A stretch of DNA of 64,000 bases from Sphingomonas sp. EC-HK361 (GCF_902498785.1 NZ_LR701494.1:496001-560000), one strand, 5' to 3'. Positions 43,246-52,455 are shown, numbered from the stretch's first letter. The notes: generated from the letters alone by a model not told the origin. A program made the numbers and translations.

Positions 43246-43778
43246 AGGATCGCCTTTCCGACACCGATCAACTGGCGACCGCAGACCCAGCCGATCAGTG
43301 CATAGCGGCTGTCGAAGCTGTCCTTGTTGGGCGTGCCGACGAAGTAGCAGCCGCGCGGCACGATTCCGGTCGGCCCGAGCGCCAGCGGCTCGCCGCGCAG
43401 CGTTTGCTCCTTGGCGAGCGCCACCGCCCGGCCGTTGACGAGGAACAGCCGTCCCCGACGCGTCACCTTGTCACCGGCGATGCCGTAGACGACCTTGCCG
43501 AACGGCGGATGATCGCGCCCAAAGTGACGCTCGAGCAGCCGGCTCGCCGGTGGATCGAAGAAGATCGTGTCGCCACGTGCGGGCAGACGATGGCGCTCGA
43601 CCAGAAACGCCCAGCTGGGCAGGCTGGTGCTCTGGTTGACCAGAAAGACGTGCCCGTCGCTCCAACTGGCCAAGCTGGCATAGGCGCTGGCCGCGGCCGC
43701 GACCGCCAGCATCACGCCCCAGCGCTGGCGGCGAACGGGCGACCAGAAGCGCCGGTCGATGGATTCAGCGGCGGTCAT
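43242..43778 (-). CDS. S26-family signal peptidase (conjugative TraF/TrhF type)
   Basis: A 178-residue membrane-anchored serine peptidase. One N-terminal span (MLAVAAAASAYASLASW); the nucleophile serine is in NQSTSLPSWAFLVER and the lysine in VYGIAGDKVTRRGR. F itself lacks this gene, but F-like systems of the SXT, IncA/C and IncH groups carry it, where it processes pilin. ATG 43778 overlaps the trbI stop by 14 nt; a longer upstream frame is a shadow. Confidence 0.9.
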   Translation of the reverse strand: MTAAESIDRRFWSPVRRQRWGVMLAVAAAASAYASLASWSDGHVFLVNQSTSLPSWAFLVERHRLPARGDTIFFDPPASRLLERHFGRDHPPFGKVVYGIAGDKVTRRGRLFLVNGRAVALAKEQTLRGEPLALGPTGIVPRGCYFVGTPNKDSFDSRYALIGWVCGRQLIGVGKAIL

Positions 43779-44163
43779 GCTCGGCCTCCATCGCGCGGGC
43801 GACCCGCGCCCGAACGTCAGCGGTGCGGTCGTCGACGGAGCGCCCAAGGGTTGCTTCGGACACGAGGACGGTCGTGCCGCCCTGCCCGAATTCCGCGACC
43901 GCCTTGTTGACGGCCGCGAGATAGCTCGCCGTGCGGCTTGCGGACTGTTCGGGCGTGCCGCCGTTGCGGGCCTCGGCAGCGACGAAGTCCTCGACCAGCC
44001 GCGAGAGGCTGACCGACACGATCCGGCGCTGCTGGAGCTCGACCACCGTCCGCGTCGTCCACGCCGCCCAGACGAGCGCGGCAGTGAGCAGGACGGCGGC
44101 TATTACGCGCGCGACCGGCCAGCCCGCGATCGTGCGGTGCTTGCGGACAGCGGGCTCAGCCAT
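43765..44163 (-). CDS. trbI: Conjugative transfer protein TrbI (F-type)
   Basis: A 132-residue inner-membrane protein, about the F TrbI length (128). One span (VIAAVLLTAALVWAAW) is followed by a periplasmic helical domain with VSVSLSRLVEDFVAAEAR. It affects pilus retraction in F. Overlaps its neighbours by 8 and 14 nt. Confidence 0.88.
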   Translation of the reverse strand: MAEPAVRKHRTIAGWPVARVIAAVLLTAALVWAAWTTRTVVELQQRRIVSVSLSRLVEDFVAAEARNGGTPEQSASRTASYLAAVNKAVAEFGQGGTTVLVSEATLGRSVDDRTADVRARVARAMEAEHDRR

Positions 44164-44515
44164 TTTGGCCTCCGCGCGCCAGATCGCGCCGCAGCTTGCC
44201 GACGAAGGACGGCAGCCGAGCGATGACGAGGAGGCCGACCAGGCCGAGGATTAGCGCCAGCACCTGCCGATCGAAGTGCGCGCGCGCCAGCGGATCGGCG
44301 AACAGATAATGGGTCGAGAGGTTCTGGAGGTGCGCGAAGAAGCGTAGCGGTCGCCCGTCTGCGGCGACGACCAGGAAGGCGAGCACCATCCCGAGCGCGG
44401 CCAGCAGGGTGCCGGCGAGCCAGAGGCTGACGCTCAGGCCGACATGGCAAATGTCGGACGCGATGCGGCCGGCGCGCGCGAGCCGCGCTCGCAAAGTGGG
44501 TCGGGGATCAGCCAT
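44156..44515 (-). CDS. Small inner-membrane protein of the tra operon
   Basis: A 119-residue protein with two membrane spans (SVSLWLAGTLLAALGMVLAFLVV and VLALILGLVGLLVIARL). No F counterpart recognised. It lies between traC and trbI with 8-nt overlaps, so it is likely co-translated and inserted with the T4SS inner-membrane complex. ATG 44515 is chosen because it overlaps the traC stop; the longer frame is a shadow. Confidence 0.75.
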   Translation of the reverse strand: MADPRPTLRARLARAGRIASDICHVGLSVSLWLAGTLLAALGMVLAFLVVAADGRPLRFFAHLQNLSTHYLFADPLARAHFDRQVLALILGLVGLLVIARLPSFVGKLRRDLARGGQNG

Positions 44516-47081
44516 TGCGGCGCTCCGGATGGGTGGGATCGACCTCGCCGCGCGCGACGGCGTCGATCGCTTCGGCGATCGGCTCGCCGGCCGCGACCCG
44601 TGCCTCGATGGCGGCATAGGTGTCGGGCGAGGAGGAGAAGACGGTCGCGGAGAAGCGGTCGAGCACCAGCCGGCCGATCGCCTGGCACTCCGGGCCGCGG
44701 ATGAAGACCTCCGAATATTCGCTGCCCGATCGCTTCAGCGAGCGGATCAGCCCTTCGGTGCGGTCGTCCATGTCGAGCCGGGCGGACTTGCGCAGATCGG
44801 CGATCGTCTCCGGCTTCTGCTGGAGCACCAGCATCCAGTCGGAGTTCTCGAGCGCGGCGGTGGCGCCATCCGACTTGTAAAAGTCGTTGAGCGACTGCGT
44901 CGCGGTGCAGAGCGCCCCACCATATTTGCGGGCGGTACGGGCATAGGTCTCGACGAAGTCGGACATCGACCCGCCCTTGAGCATCGCCCAGGCCTCGTCG
45001 ATCAGCAGCAGCTTCTTCACCGAGCGGGGTGAGCGCGTCATCGCCTGGCCGGTCATGAACATGATCGCGGTGAGCACAACCGAGCGCAGCTCCTCGCGGG
45101 TCGCGAGGTCCGACATCTCGAAGACTGTGAAGTCGGCCTCGAGCCGGAGCGTCGCCTCGCCATTGAAGAACCCGCCATAGGTGCCGCCCGCGCGGAACGG
45201 GCCCATGGCGATGGCGAGATTGGCAGCGTCGGCATTGCCGGTGCCTTCGAGCGCAAGCGCAACCGCCTCGACCGATCCTGCCCTGCCCTGCTCTTCCCAG
45301 ACTCGGTTGACCGCCTGGTCGATCAGGCCGCGCTCGGTGTCGGTCAGCCGGTCAATGAAGCGCGCCATCTGGCCGACGATCGACTTGAGCATCGCCATGC
45401 AGTCGAGACGATAATCCTCGTCCTCGACGACCCGTCCGGCGTCGATCATCGAGAAGGGATTGAGGCAGAAGCCGCTCGCCAGGGTGAACTCGATGAAGCG
45501 CCCGCCCTGCAGACGGCAGCTGTTCATGAAGGAGCGACCGTCATCGATGACGACGACCTTGGCGCCCGCGCCGCACAGGCTCGCGCACATCTCCTGCAGC
45601 AGCACCGACTTGCCCGAGCCTGATTTGCCGAGAATCGCGACATTGTGGTTGCCGGCGCCATTCTCGAACGGCGACCAGAAGAAGGGCTGACCGCGCCGAC
45701 CGAGGAACAGCAGGTGCGGCACGGCGCCGCCGAGATATTCACCCTGGACAGGTGCGATGTTCGCCGCCGTGGTCGACAGCATCGTCCGCATGCGCCGGCA
45801 GCGTTCGAGGTCTGCGGCGAGCCCGTCGGCGAGGGTCAGCGGCATCGCCGCGAGCAGGCCCTGCACCTGGAGGAAGCGCTCGTCGGCGAGGTCCCAGCCG
45901 GCCGACTTGTAGAGCGACTTGACCATGCGCTCGTTCCGGTCGCCGTCGCCCGCCGGCGAGAAGGTCGTCACGCCGTAGAAGGCGCGGACCAGCCGCCGGC
46001 CTTCCTGGAGCTGCGCCTGGACCTCGCGCCACTCGGCTGCCTGTTCACGGAGCTTGGGCACGTAGCGCGCGGACTTGCCTTCGGAGAGGCTGGTCGTGCG
46101 CAGGAACTTCATGCCTGCGCGCGTCGAGGCGGCCTCCTGGTCGGGATAGACGAGGCAGAGCATCGTCGCCGCGGGGCACGGGTAGCGGAGCTTGTCGGTG
46201 AACAGGTCGCCGATCAGCCGCGCGGTCTCCCACGGCGTCCAGCGCACCGGCATGTTGCGGACGCCGAAATGCCGGACGTCGAAGCTGTCGGGATAGATCT
46301 CGCCGATCTCGGGCGCCTCGCCGTCGTGCCCGCCGGTCGGACGAAAGCGCTCGGTCCGGAGCAGCATTCGGCTTTCCTCGACGGTGAGCTCTATATCGCG
46401 GCGGATCGCCTGATCGGCGATCGGGTCGAGCGGGTTGTAGTCGATGGCATCGTCTCCGCTCGCGGTGGTCGGCGAAGTCAGGTCGTCGAGGAAGGCGATG
46501 AGCTCGACTGGGTCGACGTCGAGTGCCGGCACGTCGAGCGAGCGCAGCACGCCGACGAGGCTCTCGCGCACCGCCACCAGCTCTTCCTTGGACGTGCTGC
46601 CGTTCGCGGGCACGCCGACCGACACGAGCAGCTGGTGATGACGCGCGTGGAAGGGCGCACCGCTGGAACCGCTGCTCCAGACGAGGTCGTAGAGGCACTG
46701 GGTGCGCGCCCGCGCGATCTGCTCGTACACGCCGCCACGGGCGTAGCGCGGCGCGAACCAGGGCGCGATGTTGCGGCTGATCCGTGGAGACGCCCAGTGG
46801 ACGATCTGCACGCAGGCGCCCGCCGGCAGCCCTTCGGACAGGAATTGGCCGAGCAGGTCGCCGACCCGCTCGTCGGCGCCGACGAGGGGTGCGACGTTGA
46901 GGATGAAGCCGGACGAGCGCGCGTTGAGGTAGAGCTTGGTCGAGGGCTCGTAGACCCGGTACGGCAGGAAGCTCGACAGCATGTCGAGGCCCAGCACCGG
47001 ACGCTCGCCCTCGCTCTCCTCGGCATCGCCGAACAGTCCGGTCATGAGCGATCCGGTGAGCGTCTTCAGCGACAGGCTCAT
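44508..47081 (-). CDS. traC: T4SS ATPase TraC (VirB4 family)
   Basis: An 857-residue cytoplasmic ATPase that powers pilus assembly (F TraC: 875). The N-terminal F-type TraC domain includes LGLDMLSSFLPYRVYEPSTK. Walker A is GKSGSGKS at residues 485-492; Walker B is KLLLIDEAWAML in the C-terminal third, followed by the TATQSLNDFY sensor block. Overlaps traV by 4 nt. Confidence 0.95.
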   Translation of the reverse strand: MSLSLKTLTGSLMTGLFGDAEESEGERPVLGLDMLSSFLPYRVYEPSTKLYLNARSSGFILNVAPLVGADERVGDLLGQFLSEGLPAGACVQIVHWASPRISRNIAPWFAPRYARGGVYEQIARARTQCLYDLVWSSGSSGAPFHARHHQLLVSVGVPANGSTSKEELVAVRESLVGVLRSLDVPALDVDPVELIAFLDDLTSPTTASGDDAIDYNPLDPIADQAIRRDIELTVEESRMLLRTERFRPTGGHDGEAPEIGEIYPDSFDVRHFGVRNMPVRWTPWETARLIGDLFTDKLRYPCPAATMLCLVYPDQEAASTRAGMKFLRTTSLSEGKSARYVPKLREQAAEWREVQAQLQEGRRLVRAFYGVTTFSPAGDGDRNERMVKSLYKSAGWDLADERFLQVQGLLAAMPLTLADGLAADLERCRRMRTMLSTTAANIAPVQGEYLGGAVPHLLFLGRRGQPFFWSPFENGAGNHNVAILGKSGSGKSVLLQEMCASLCGAGAKVVVIDDGRSFMNSCRLQGGRFIEFTLASGFCLNPFSMIDAGRVVEDEDYRLDCMAMLKSIVGQMARFIDRLTDTERGLIDQAVNRVWEEQGRAGSVEAVALALEGTGNADAANLAIAMGPFRAGGTYGGFFNGEATLRLEADFTVFEMSDLATREELRSVVLTAIMFMTGQAMTRSPRSVKKLLLIDEAWAMLKGGSMSDFVETYARTARKYGGALCTATQSLNDFYKSDGATAALENSDWMLVLQQKPETIADLRKSARLDMDDRTEGLIRSLKRSGSEYSEVFIRGPECQAIGRLVLDRFSATVFSSSPDTYAAIEARVAAGEPIAEAIDAVARGEVDPTHPERRNG

Positions 47082-47905
47082 CGCGGCTGCTCCTGCCCTG
47101 CGGGCGCGCTGAACGGGCTCGCATCACCTTCGGCTGGTGATGTGCCCTGGTCTGACCGCTTGCCCAGCCGCGCCAGATCGGGGGTGGCCAGCGTCTTGAG
47201 CCGCGCCCGCGCGGCCGCCGCGTCACCTTGCGGGAGCACGACCTTTCCAGGCGGCAGGGACGGTCGCACGGTCTTGTTCGGTTCAGCGGAAGCGGCTGAC
47301 GCAGGCGTTGCGTTTCCGGTGCCGCTGCCGATCCGGTGCCCGGCGCGCGCGGCCGCTAGCGATGCCGCGGTCGGCGCGCCGGGATCGACCGCGCGGGGCA
47401 ACGCGGCCGAACTGAAAGGTTGAGGGGCTTGAGCGGGAGGAGTCTCAAGCCCCTCGATCACCGGTGCCGAAGCACCGGCGATCGCCTCGCGCAGGGAGGA
47501 AGGGGCGGGACTGCGCGAGATCTCGGAATGCGAAGTCGGGTCGGTGGCCGCGGTGAAGGTCCAGCCAGGCTGCTCGACTACGGCATGGACGGTGGCCGCA
47601 TCGTGCAGCACGCCGGTCTCATCGACATGCGCGGGCAGCAGGATGGAGAGCATACGCTCGCCCGTCCGGACAGCGACGCTGCCGCCACGACCCGTCCGCG
47701 GCGGGTGCCGATCGGGCCCTACTGCAGGATCGGCCCCGTCCTCGGCGACTTGGCCGATTGCGGCCGCATCGATCCTGGTCATCGGCGCGCAGGTGCCGGC
47801 CGGCGCACGGCAGGTGAAGTCGCCCTTCACCGTGCCGCCGAGCGTCGTGCAGCCACCGAGCGCCGACGCGCCGGCGAGCAGGAGCGGGAGAATGGCGCGG
47901 TTCAT
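47078..47905 (-). CDS. traV: Outer-membrane lipoprotein TraV
   Basis: A 275-residue lipoprotein: signal peptide MNRAILPLLLAGASALGGC with lipobox cysteine at residue 19, then the TraV core GTVKGDFTCRAPAGTCAPM with two cysteines. It is much longer than F TraV (171): residues 120-275 are Ala/Pro-rich and low-complexity. With TraK and TraB it forms the outer-membrane core complex. The start overlaps dsbC by 4 nt. Confidence 0.88.
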   Translation of the reverse strand: MNRAILPLLLAGASALGGCTTLGGTVKGDFTCRAPAGTCAPMTRIDAAAIGQVAEDGADPAVGPDRHPPRTGRGGSVAVRTGERMLSILLPAHVDETGVLHDAATVHAVVEQPGWTFTAATDPTSHSEISRSPAPSSLREAIAGASAPVIEGLETPPAQAPQPFSSAALPRAVDPGAPTAASLAAARAGHRIGSGTGNATPASAASAEPNKTVRPSLPPGKVVLPQGDAAAARARLKTLATPDLARLGKRSDQGTSPAEGDASPFSAPAGQEQPR

Positions 47906-48783
47906 GCCCGGCCTCCCACGACGAAGGCCTTGAGCTGCTCGGCGGTGTGGAAGCCCTGCAGCACCGCACCATCGGCGCGGATGATTACCGGCGTGCCGCC
48001 GAACCCGTGCTTGCGGGCGAACGCCTCGTTCGCGTCGAGCCCCGACACGTCGCAGGTCTCGCCCGGCGCCACCGGCTGGCCGGCATAAGCGGCATGCGCC
48101 GCGGCGGCGGGATCGGGCGCGCAGAGCACCGCCTCGGCGAGCTTGCGGCTCTCCACGCCAAAGATCGAGATCGGGCGCTCCTCGACACGCGCACCCATGC
48201 GGGCGAGCTCGGCGGCGAGCTTGCGGCAGTAGCCACAATGAAAGTCGCTGAGGACGACGAGCCTGGGTCCGTTCGCCGGGCCCCAATGGATTGCGCTACT
48301 GGCGGGCAGGCTGGCGAGGTCGACCTTGGCAGCCGCCGGCGTCGCCGCGGCAGGCTTCGCCTCCTCGTCATCGCGCCGGCCCGCAGCGCCAGCGGCGAGC
48401 AAATCCGGGTTGAGCTCGAGCAGCCGCGTCGCGGTCAGGTCGCTGCGCGCCTCCATGTCGTAGAGCCGCCCAATCATCAGGTAGCGCGCGCTTCGGTCGA
48501 CGTAGAAGAGCGTGGTGCCGGCGACGACTTCGCACAGCCCGCCGAAGCGACCGCAGTCGATCGCCCCGATGCGGGTCTTCGGCAGGCGCAACTTGAGCGC
48601 CGCGCGGACCAGTGTGGTGTCCACGCCGGCCATCGCTGGGGCGGCATGGACAGACTTGGCGACCAGCCCTGCCCCCATGCCGAGCGCGAGCGACGCGGAG
48701 GCGATCAGGCTCCAGAACGGCGCGCCTTCCATGCGGCGCATCCTGGCCAGCTCGCGGCCAAGACGAGTGTCGGACGAATTCAT
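47902..48783 (-). CDS. dsbC: DsbC-like thiol:disulfide isomerase of the tra operon
   Basis: A 293-residue periplasmic protein. An N-terminal anchor (LIASASLALGMGAGLVA), a dimerisation-like domain to about residue 110, an Ala-rich linker, and a thioredoxin domain with SDFHCGYCRKL and the cis-proline in GFGGTPVII. It would isomerise disulfides in TraN, TraU and TraH. Position between traB and traV is as in other F-like systems. Overlaps both by 4 nt. Confidence 0.9.
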   Translation of the reverse strand: MNSSDTRLGRELARMRRMEGAPFWSLIASASLALGMGAGLVAKSVHAAPAMAGVDTTLVRAALKLRLPKTRIGAIDCGRFGGLCEVVAGTTLFYVDRSARYLMIGRLYDMEARSDLTATRLLELNPDLLAAGAAGRRDDEEAKPAAATPAAAKVDLASLPASSAIHWGPANGPRLVVLSDFHCGYCRKLAAELARMGARVEERPISIFGVESRKLAEAVLCAPDPAAAAHAAYAGQPVAPGETCDVSGLDANEAFARKHGFGGTPVIIRADGAVLQGFHTAEQLKAFVVGGRA

Positions 48784-50102
48784 TGGGAGTTCCTCACATA
48801 AACGCCGTCGAGGAAGACGATTTCGACATCGATGCCGGTCGGCATCTCCACGACTGGCTGATATTGTTCGGCGCGCTCGATCAGATATTTGGACACCGTG
48901 TCCGAGGCGTCAGCGACGCCCTGACCGAGACCGCCCTGGACGATGTCGCCGCCCGAAAGCTGCTGGCGCTTGCCGTCGACTCCGGTCGTGATCCCGGAGA
49001 AGAGGCTGTTCGAGTTGGCGGAGAAGCCACGCCCGAAGCCGCCGACGATGCCCGCGAGCAGCGCCTGGCTGACGAGACTGCCCTCGCGGCTGACGACCCG
49101 GCCGCGCACGCCGGTCTTGCCGGCGAAGCTGATGAAGCCCTTCACCTCGCTGACGGCGACCCGCCCACCGGGCTGGTCGCACGTCATCTTCTGGAGCTTG
49201 ACGTAGACCTTCTCGGCCGAGAGATCGCCGCGCGCCGCGCCATTGACGACGCAGCCCTGGATGCGCGTGGTCAGCAGCTTGCCGTCCTTGACGACCGAGC
49301 GCGCCGGCCCCGTGATCCGCAGCACGACCGGCAGCGGGTCGGTCTGGCTCGAGACGCCCGCCGAAGCGTCGACACCGACGATGACGCGAGCCGGCGCATA
49401 GCTGTTGGGCGGCAGATACTCGGGGCTGTCCTCGATCTCGATCGCCGGCGCACTCGGACGGCCAGCTCTGAGGCCGGTCTTCGCCGTTGCACCAGCTTCC
49501 GACGTGCCGCTCGAGAACGAGACGGTCTTTACCTGTCGCTCGGCCGGCGGCGGCAGCGCCGGGCCCTGCGCCGCAGCCATGTTCGGGTCGAGCGGCGACC
49601 CCGACGGGATCGACGGATCACGCACGGCCACCGGCGGCGGGGCAGCCGCTCGCGTCTGCGCGCGGGTCAGCTCGCCACGTAGCGTGCTGTTCTCCTGCGT
49701 CAGCGCATCGATCGTCTTGGTGCCGTCTGTCTTGAGCGCCTGGTTCTCGGCCGCGAGCGCGTCGAGCCTGGCCTGCACCTCGGGCGCGACCGCCTTGCTC
49801 TCTTCGAGCGCCTTCAGTTGCCGCGCCTGAGCATTGAGCCGATTGCCGTAGATCGCGACGAACTCCTTCTGGCTGAGGTCGCGATTGACGATGCCGTCGG
49901 TCTCGATCTTCTGCGGCGCGTCCGCGGCCGGCGTGTGATCGCCGGTGCCGCCGACCACGAACCAGAGCGCGAGCATCGCCGCCGAGCCGCCACCGCCGAG
50001 CAGCAGCATGCGCTGGCGTGCGCGCGTCTTGGCGTTGAGTGCGCCCAAAGCCGTGACGCTCTCCTGCGCCGGGTTGGACGGAGGGGTGGCCTGCTCGCTC
50101 AT
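48780..50102 (-). CDS. traB: T4SS core protein TraB (VirB10 family)
   Basis: A 440-residue inner-membrane-to-outer-membrane scaffold protein. One span (MLLLGGGGSAAMLALWFVVG, about 33-52), a coiled-coil region (about 75-150), a linker, and a C-terminal VirB10-like beta domain (YAPARVIVGVDASAGVSS, GCVVNGAARGDLSAEKVYVKL, RVVSREGSLVSQALLAGIVGGFG). Overlaps traK and dsbC by 4 nt. Confidence 0.94.
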   Translation of the reverse strand: MSEQATPPSNPAQESVTALGALNAKTRARQRMLLLGGGGSAAMLALWFVVGGTGDHTPAADAPQKIETDGIVNRDLSQKEFVAIYGNRLNAQARQLKALEESKAVAPEVQARLDALAAENQALKTDGTKTIDALTQENSTLRGELTRAQTRAAAPPPVAVRDPSIPSGSPLDPNMAAAQGPALPPPAERQVKTVSFSSGTSEAGATAKTGLRAGRPSAPAIEIEDSPEYLPPNSYAPARVIVGVDASAGVSSQTDPLPVVLRITGPARSVVKDGKLLTTRIQGCVVNGAARGDLSAEKVYVKLQKMTCDQPGGRVAVSEVKGFISFAGKTGVRGRVVSREGSLVSQALLAGIVGGFGRGFSANSNSLFSGITTGVDGKRQQLSGGDIVQGGLGQGVADASDTVSKYLIERAEQYQPVVEMPTGIDVEIVFLDGVYVRNSQ

Positions 50103-50911
50103 GCGCCGGCACTCCCGTCGAGCACGACGTAGAGCGTGGTTGCCTGCTGCGCGCCGAGCTCGCGATCGGCGACGCTCACTGAGAGACTACCGGCGGGGGT
50201 GAGCTGTGCCGGATCGATGGTAACGGGCTTGGCGCCGCGATTGTCGATCCGCAGCACACGGCCCGTGAGCGCGGCACCACGATACTCGGCGACGAGGCGT
50301 ACGGTGAGGTCACCGACCCGGGTCGGGGCGGCGGCGACCTGCCGCATCGTATAGCCATCCGGCGCACGGTTCGCGGCCATGGCCTGGATCAGGCGCACCG
50401 CGGCATCGCGGGGTCCGGCCTTCGCTTCCCAGGCCTGCGCTCGCTCGCCGGCGATCGCCGGGTTCGAGACGAAGATCTGCTCGGCGTCGGGTCCGCCGAC
50501 GCTACAGGCGAACTTGTAGACATAGCCCTTGCGGGTCGTGGCGAAGAAGCTCAGCCGCCCCGGCGCGAAGCCTTCGGGCACCGACAGGTAAATGTCGCCC
50601 CGGACCGGCTCGTTGGTGACGGTGAAGTCGTTGAACGGGTACCCGGTCGTGATCTTGCTGACGCTGGCGAAGGCATCGCCGACCAGGCTGATCCGCGTCA
50701 GCTCATGGTTCGAGACGACGCAATCGACCTGCGCATTATCGACGGCCTGCCGATACTGGTCGGCCCACGCCGGAGTGGCGGCGAGCGCGATGGCAGCGCC
50801 GATCAGTGCCATGCCGAGCGGCTTCAGGCTGATGTCGCGCGGTCGGGATGTGCCGGTCGCAAAGGTGGCGGCGCCGGCCCCGAGCAGGCAGGCGGGTGTC
50901 GCGGCGATCAT
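50099..50911 (-). CDS. traK: T4SS core protein TraK
   Basis: A 270-residue exported protein of the VirB9-like/TraK family. The start at 50911 overlaps the traE stop as ATGA; an internal Met (50812) would give the cleaner signal peptide MALIGAAIALAATPAWA, so the true start is debatable. The core has CVVSNHELTRISLVGDAF, then GYPFNDFTVTNEPVRGDIY. It binds TraV and TraB in the outer-membrane complex. Confidence 0.9.
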   Translation of the reverse strand: MIAATPACLLGAGAATFATGTSRPRDISLKPLGMALIGAAIALAATPAWADQYRQAVDNAQVDCVVSNHELTRISLVGDAFASVSKITTGYPFNDFTVTNEPVRGDIYLSVPEGFAPGRLSFFATTRKGYVYKFACSVGGPDAEQIFVSNPAIAGERAQAWEAKAGPRDAAVRLIQAMAANRAPDGYTMRQVAAAPTRVGDLTVRLVAEYRGAALTGRVLRIDNRGAKPVTIDPAQLTPAGSLSVSVADRELGAQQATTLYVVLDGSAGA

Positions 50912-51474
50912 TGGAGCGCCTCCTTGTGATCTTGGGTGAGCGCGAAGCTCGAGAGCGAGAGGCGCAGGCCGACGTAGGTCCAGCCGAACCGGAACCGCTT
51001 CTTCTCGCTGGCGATGACCTGGCCGCCGACGAAGGTCTTGAGATCGCCCTCGACGGTGGAGCTCAGGCCCTTTGGATCGACGGTCATGCCGGTGATCACG
51101 AAGGCCTGGGCGAGGTCGGAGCCGCGCTGCTCGGTGACGATTTTGACGAGCTCGGCCTTGAGCGCCCCATAGGCAGACGGGTCCGCCACCTTCAGGATCT
51201 GCTCCATCCAATAGTCGAGCCCGGTCGGCGACCTGTTGAGCAGCATCAGCGCGACGTCGCGCGTAACCAGCTCGAGATAGTCGGCCGACACGCCCGACGA
51301 GCTGATCGCCAGCGGCCGCGTCGTGACCGGCTGCAGGATCACTTCGCGGTCGCGGCTGCTGAGCGCCGTCAGCAGTGCGAGGTTCGCCAGGAACGACGCG
51401 GCAGCCGCGACGACCAGGACCTTGCGCTGGCGAAGCAGCGACTGGCTGCGCTGATGCGCGATATCGGATAGCAT
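50908..51474 (-). CDS. traE: T4SS protein TraE (VirB5/8-like)
   Basis: A 188-residue inner-membrane protein, the same length as F TraE. One span (VLVVAAAASFLANLALLTALS) is followed by a periplasmic domain with SADYLELVTRDVALMLLNRSP and GWTYVGLRLSLSSF. ATG 51474 was chosen for this standard N-terminus; GGGGAGGGG lies upstream. It is 13 nt after traL. Confidence 0.93.
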   Translation of the reverse strand: MLSDIAHQRSQSLLRQRKVLVVAAAASFLANLALLTALSSRDREVILQPVTTRPLAISSSGVSADYLELVTRDVALMLLNRSPTGLDYWMEQILKVADPSAYGALKAELVKIVTEQRGSDLAQAFVITGMTVDPKGLSSTVEGDLKTFVGGQVIASEKKRFRFGWTYVGLRLSLSSFALTQDHKEALQ

Positions 51475-51487
51475 GGAGCCCCTCCCC

Positions 51488-51775
51488 TCAGCCGGCGAGC
51501 CGGCGGCAGTGGGAGGGCGGCGTGGCGCGAAGCCTGACGAAGCTTGCCCCCAGGTACCAATAGGCCGCGTGGATGATCCAGGAACTGGCCCGGCCAGCCT
51601 TGGCCTTGCGAAGCGCGAACCACGCTCCTCCGGCACCCACGAGACCCAGCAGGATGTGCTGGGAGAAGATGCCCCAGGCGAACGGCGCCGCGAGCCCCAA
51701 GAATTCGTCCAGGGTCCAAAGGCCGATGAGCTCCGGATCGTCGAGCCGCCGGGGGACAAGGTACTTGTCAGTCAT
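51488..51775 (-). CDS. traL: T4SS protein TraL
   Basis: A 95-residue protein (F TraL: 91) with one or two hydrophobic segments (LAAPFAWGIFSQHILLGLVG). The N-terminus KYLVPRRLDDPELIGLWTLDE is diagnostic of TraL. It belongs to the inner-membrane pilus assembly complex. It lies between traA and traE. Confidence 0.93.
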   Translation of the reverse strand: MTDKYLVPRRLDDPELIGLWTLDEFLGLAAPFAWGIFSQHILLGLVGAGGAWFALRKAKAGRASSWIIHAAYWYLGASFVRLRATPPSHCRRLAG

Positions 51776-51803
51776 GTGCGCTACGCCGCCCTCGCCGCCG
51801 CGA

Positions 51804-52127
51804 TCAGATGATCGCGGTCACGGTGGAGGTGACGATCGGCACGCCCGTGCCGACGCCGATGCCGACGGCGACGGGGATCGCCACCTGCCCGAGCGTGAAC
51901 CGGCCGGACGCCATGCCGATGATGCCGCCGGCCAGGCTGAGCACGGCGATGATCTTGCCGCCTGAGCCCTCCAGAAAGTCGGTGAACTTGGTGAGCGCCG
52001 GCCCGAAGGTCGTGTCGGCGCCGGCATAGGCCGCGCTCGCCACGGCCATGAGGCCGATCGCCGGGATGAGATAGTCGCTGGCCCGGCCGAGGCCGGCACG
52101 GGTCAGCGGGAGCTTCAGGCTGTGCAT
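51804..52127 (-). CDS. traA: Conjugative pilin TraA
   Basis: A 107-residue propilin with a long leader (YLIPAIGLMAVASAAYAGAD; cleavage probably after AYA), a short acidic-to-basic segment, and two hydrophobic helices (KIIAVLSLAGGIIGMA and VAIPVAVGIGVGTGVPIV). This is the VirB2/TraA pattern. It is the first gene of the tra operon. ATG 52127 gives the expected leader; a longer frame upstream overlaps the SOS-type box and is unlikely. Confidence 0.88.
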   Translation of the reverse strand: MHSLKLPLTRAGLGRASDYLIPAIGLMAVASAAYAGADTTFGPALTKFTDFLEGSGGKIIAVLSLAGGIIGMASGRFTLGQVAIPVAVGIGVGTGVPIVTSTVTAII

Positions 52128-52215
52128 CGAGAGCGTCTCCGAAGGTGTTCGCCGCGGCCGCATCCCGACCGCACAATCACCTTCACGCCGGCTCGGGCCG
52201 CCGCTCAACGAAAAG

Positions 52216-52230
52216 GAACACGACGAGAAC
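52216..52230. promoter_or_regulatory. SOS-type operator (GAAC-N7-GAAC) upstream of traA
   Basis: GAAC at 52216-52219 and 52227-52230 are 7 nt apart, 89 nt upstream of the traA ATG, inside the 400-nt divergent region (52128-52527). The -35/-10 of the tra promoter could not be assigned with confidence. The box matches those at 6464 and 7374. Confidence 0.65.
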
Positions 52231-52455
52231 GGGTCGGCCGTTTGGTCGCGAAATCCGCGACGCAGATCGCGTCTGGAGTGTGAAGTTTCCTAGCTTCGCG
52301 CGATGCCGCTCGCGCTGAATGACAAGGCAGATGCGGTCGCTGGCGACAGCCGTCGCGAATCGCCTTTCCGGCTGCATTCCTTGCACTTCCGGTGAGAGGC
52401 CGACGGCGTAAGCGGCGCGACTCTGCCAATCGCACGTTTCACTACCGGCTAGGAT

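Noticed and set aside
45645-47423. 592-residue plus-strand frame
   Set aside because: Antisense to traC and traV, with shadow-type composition and no motif.
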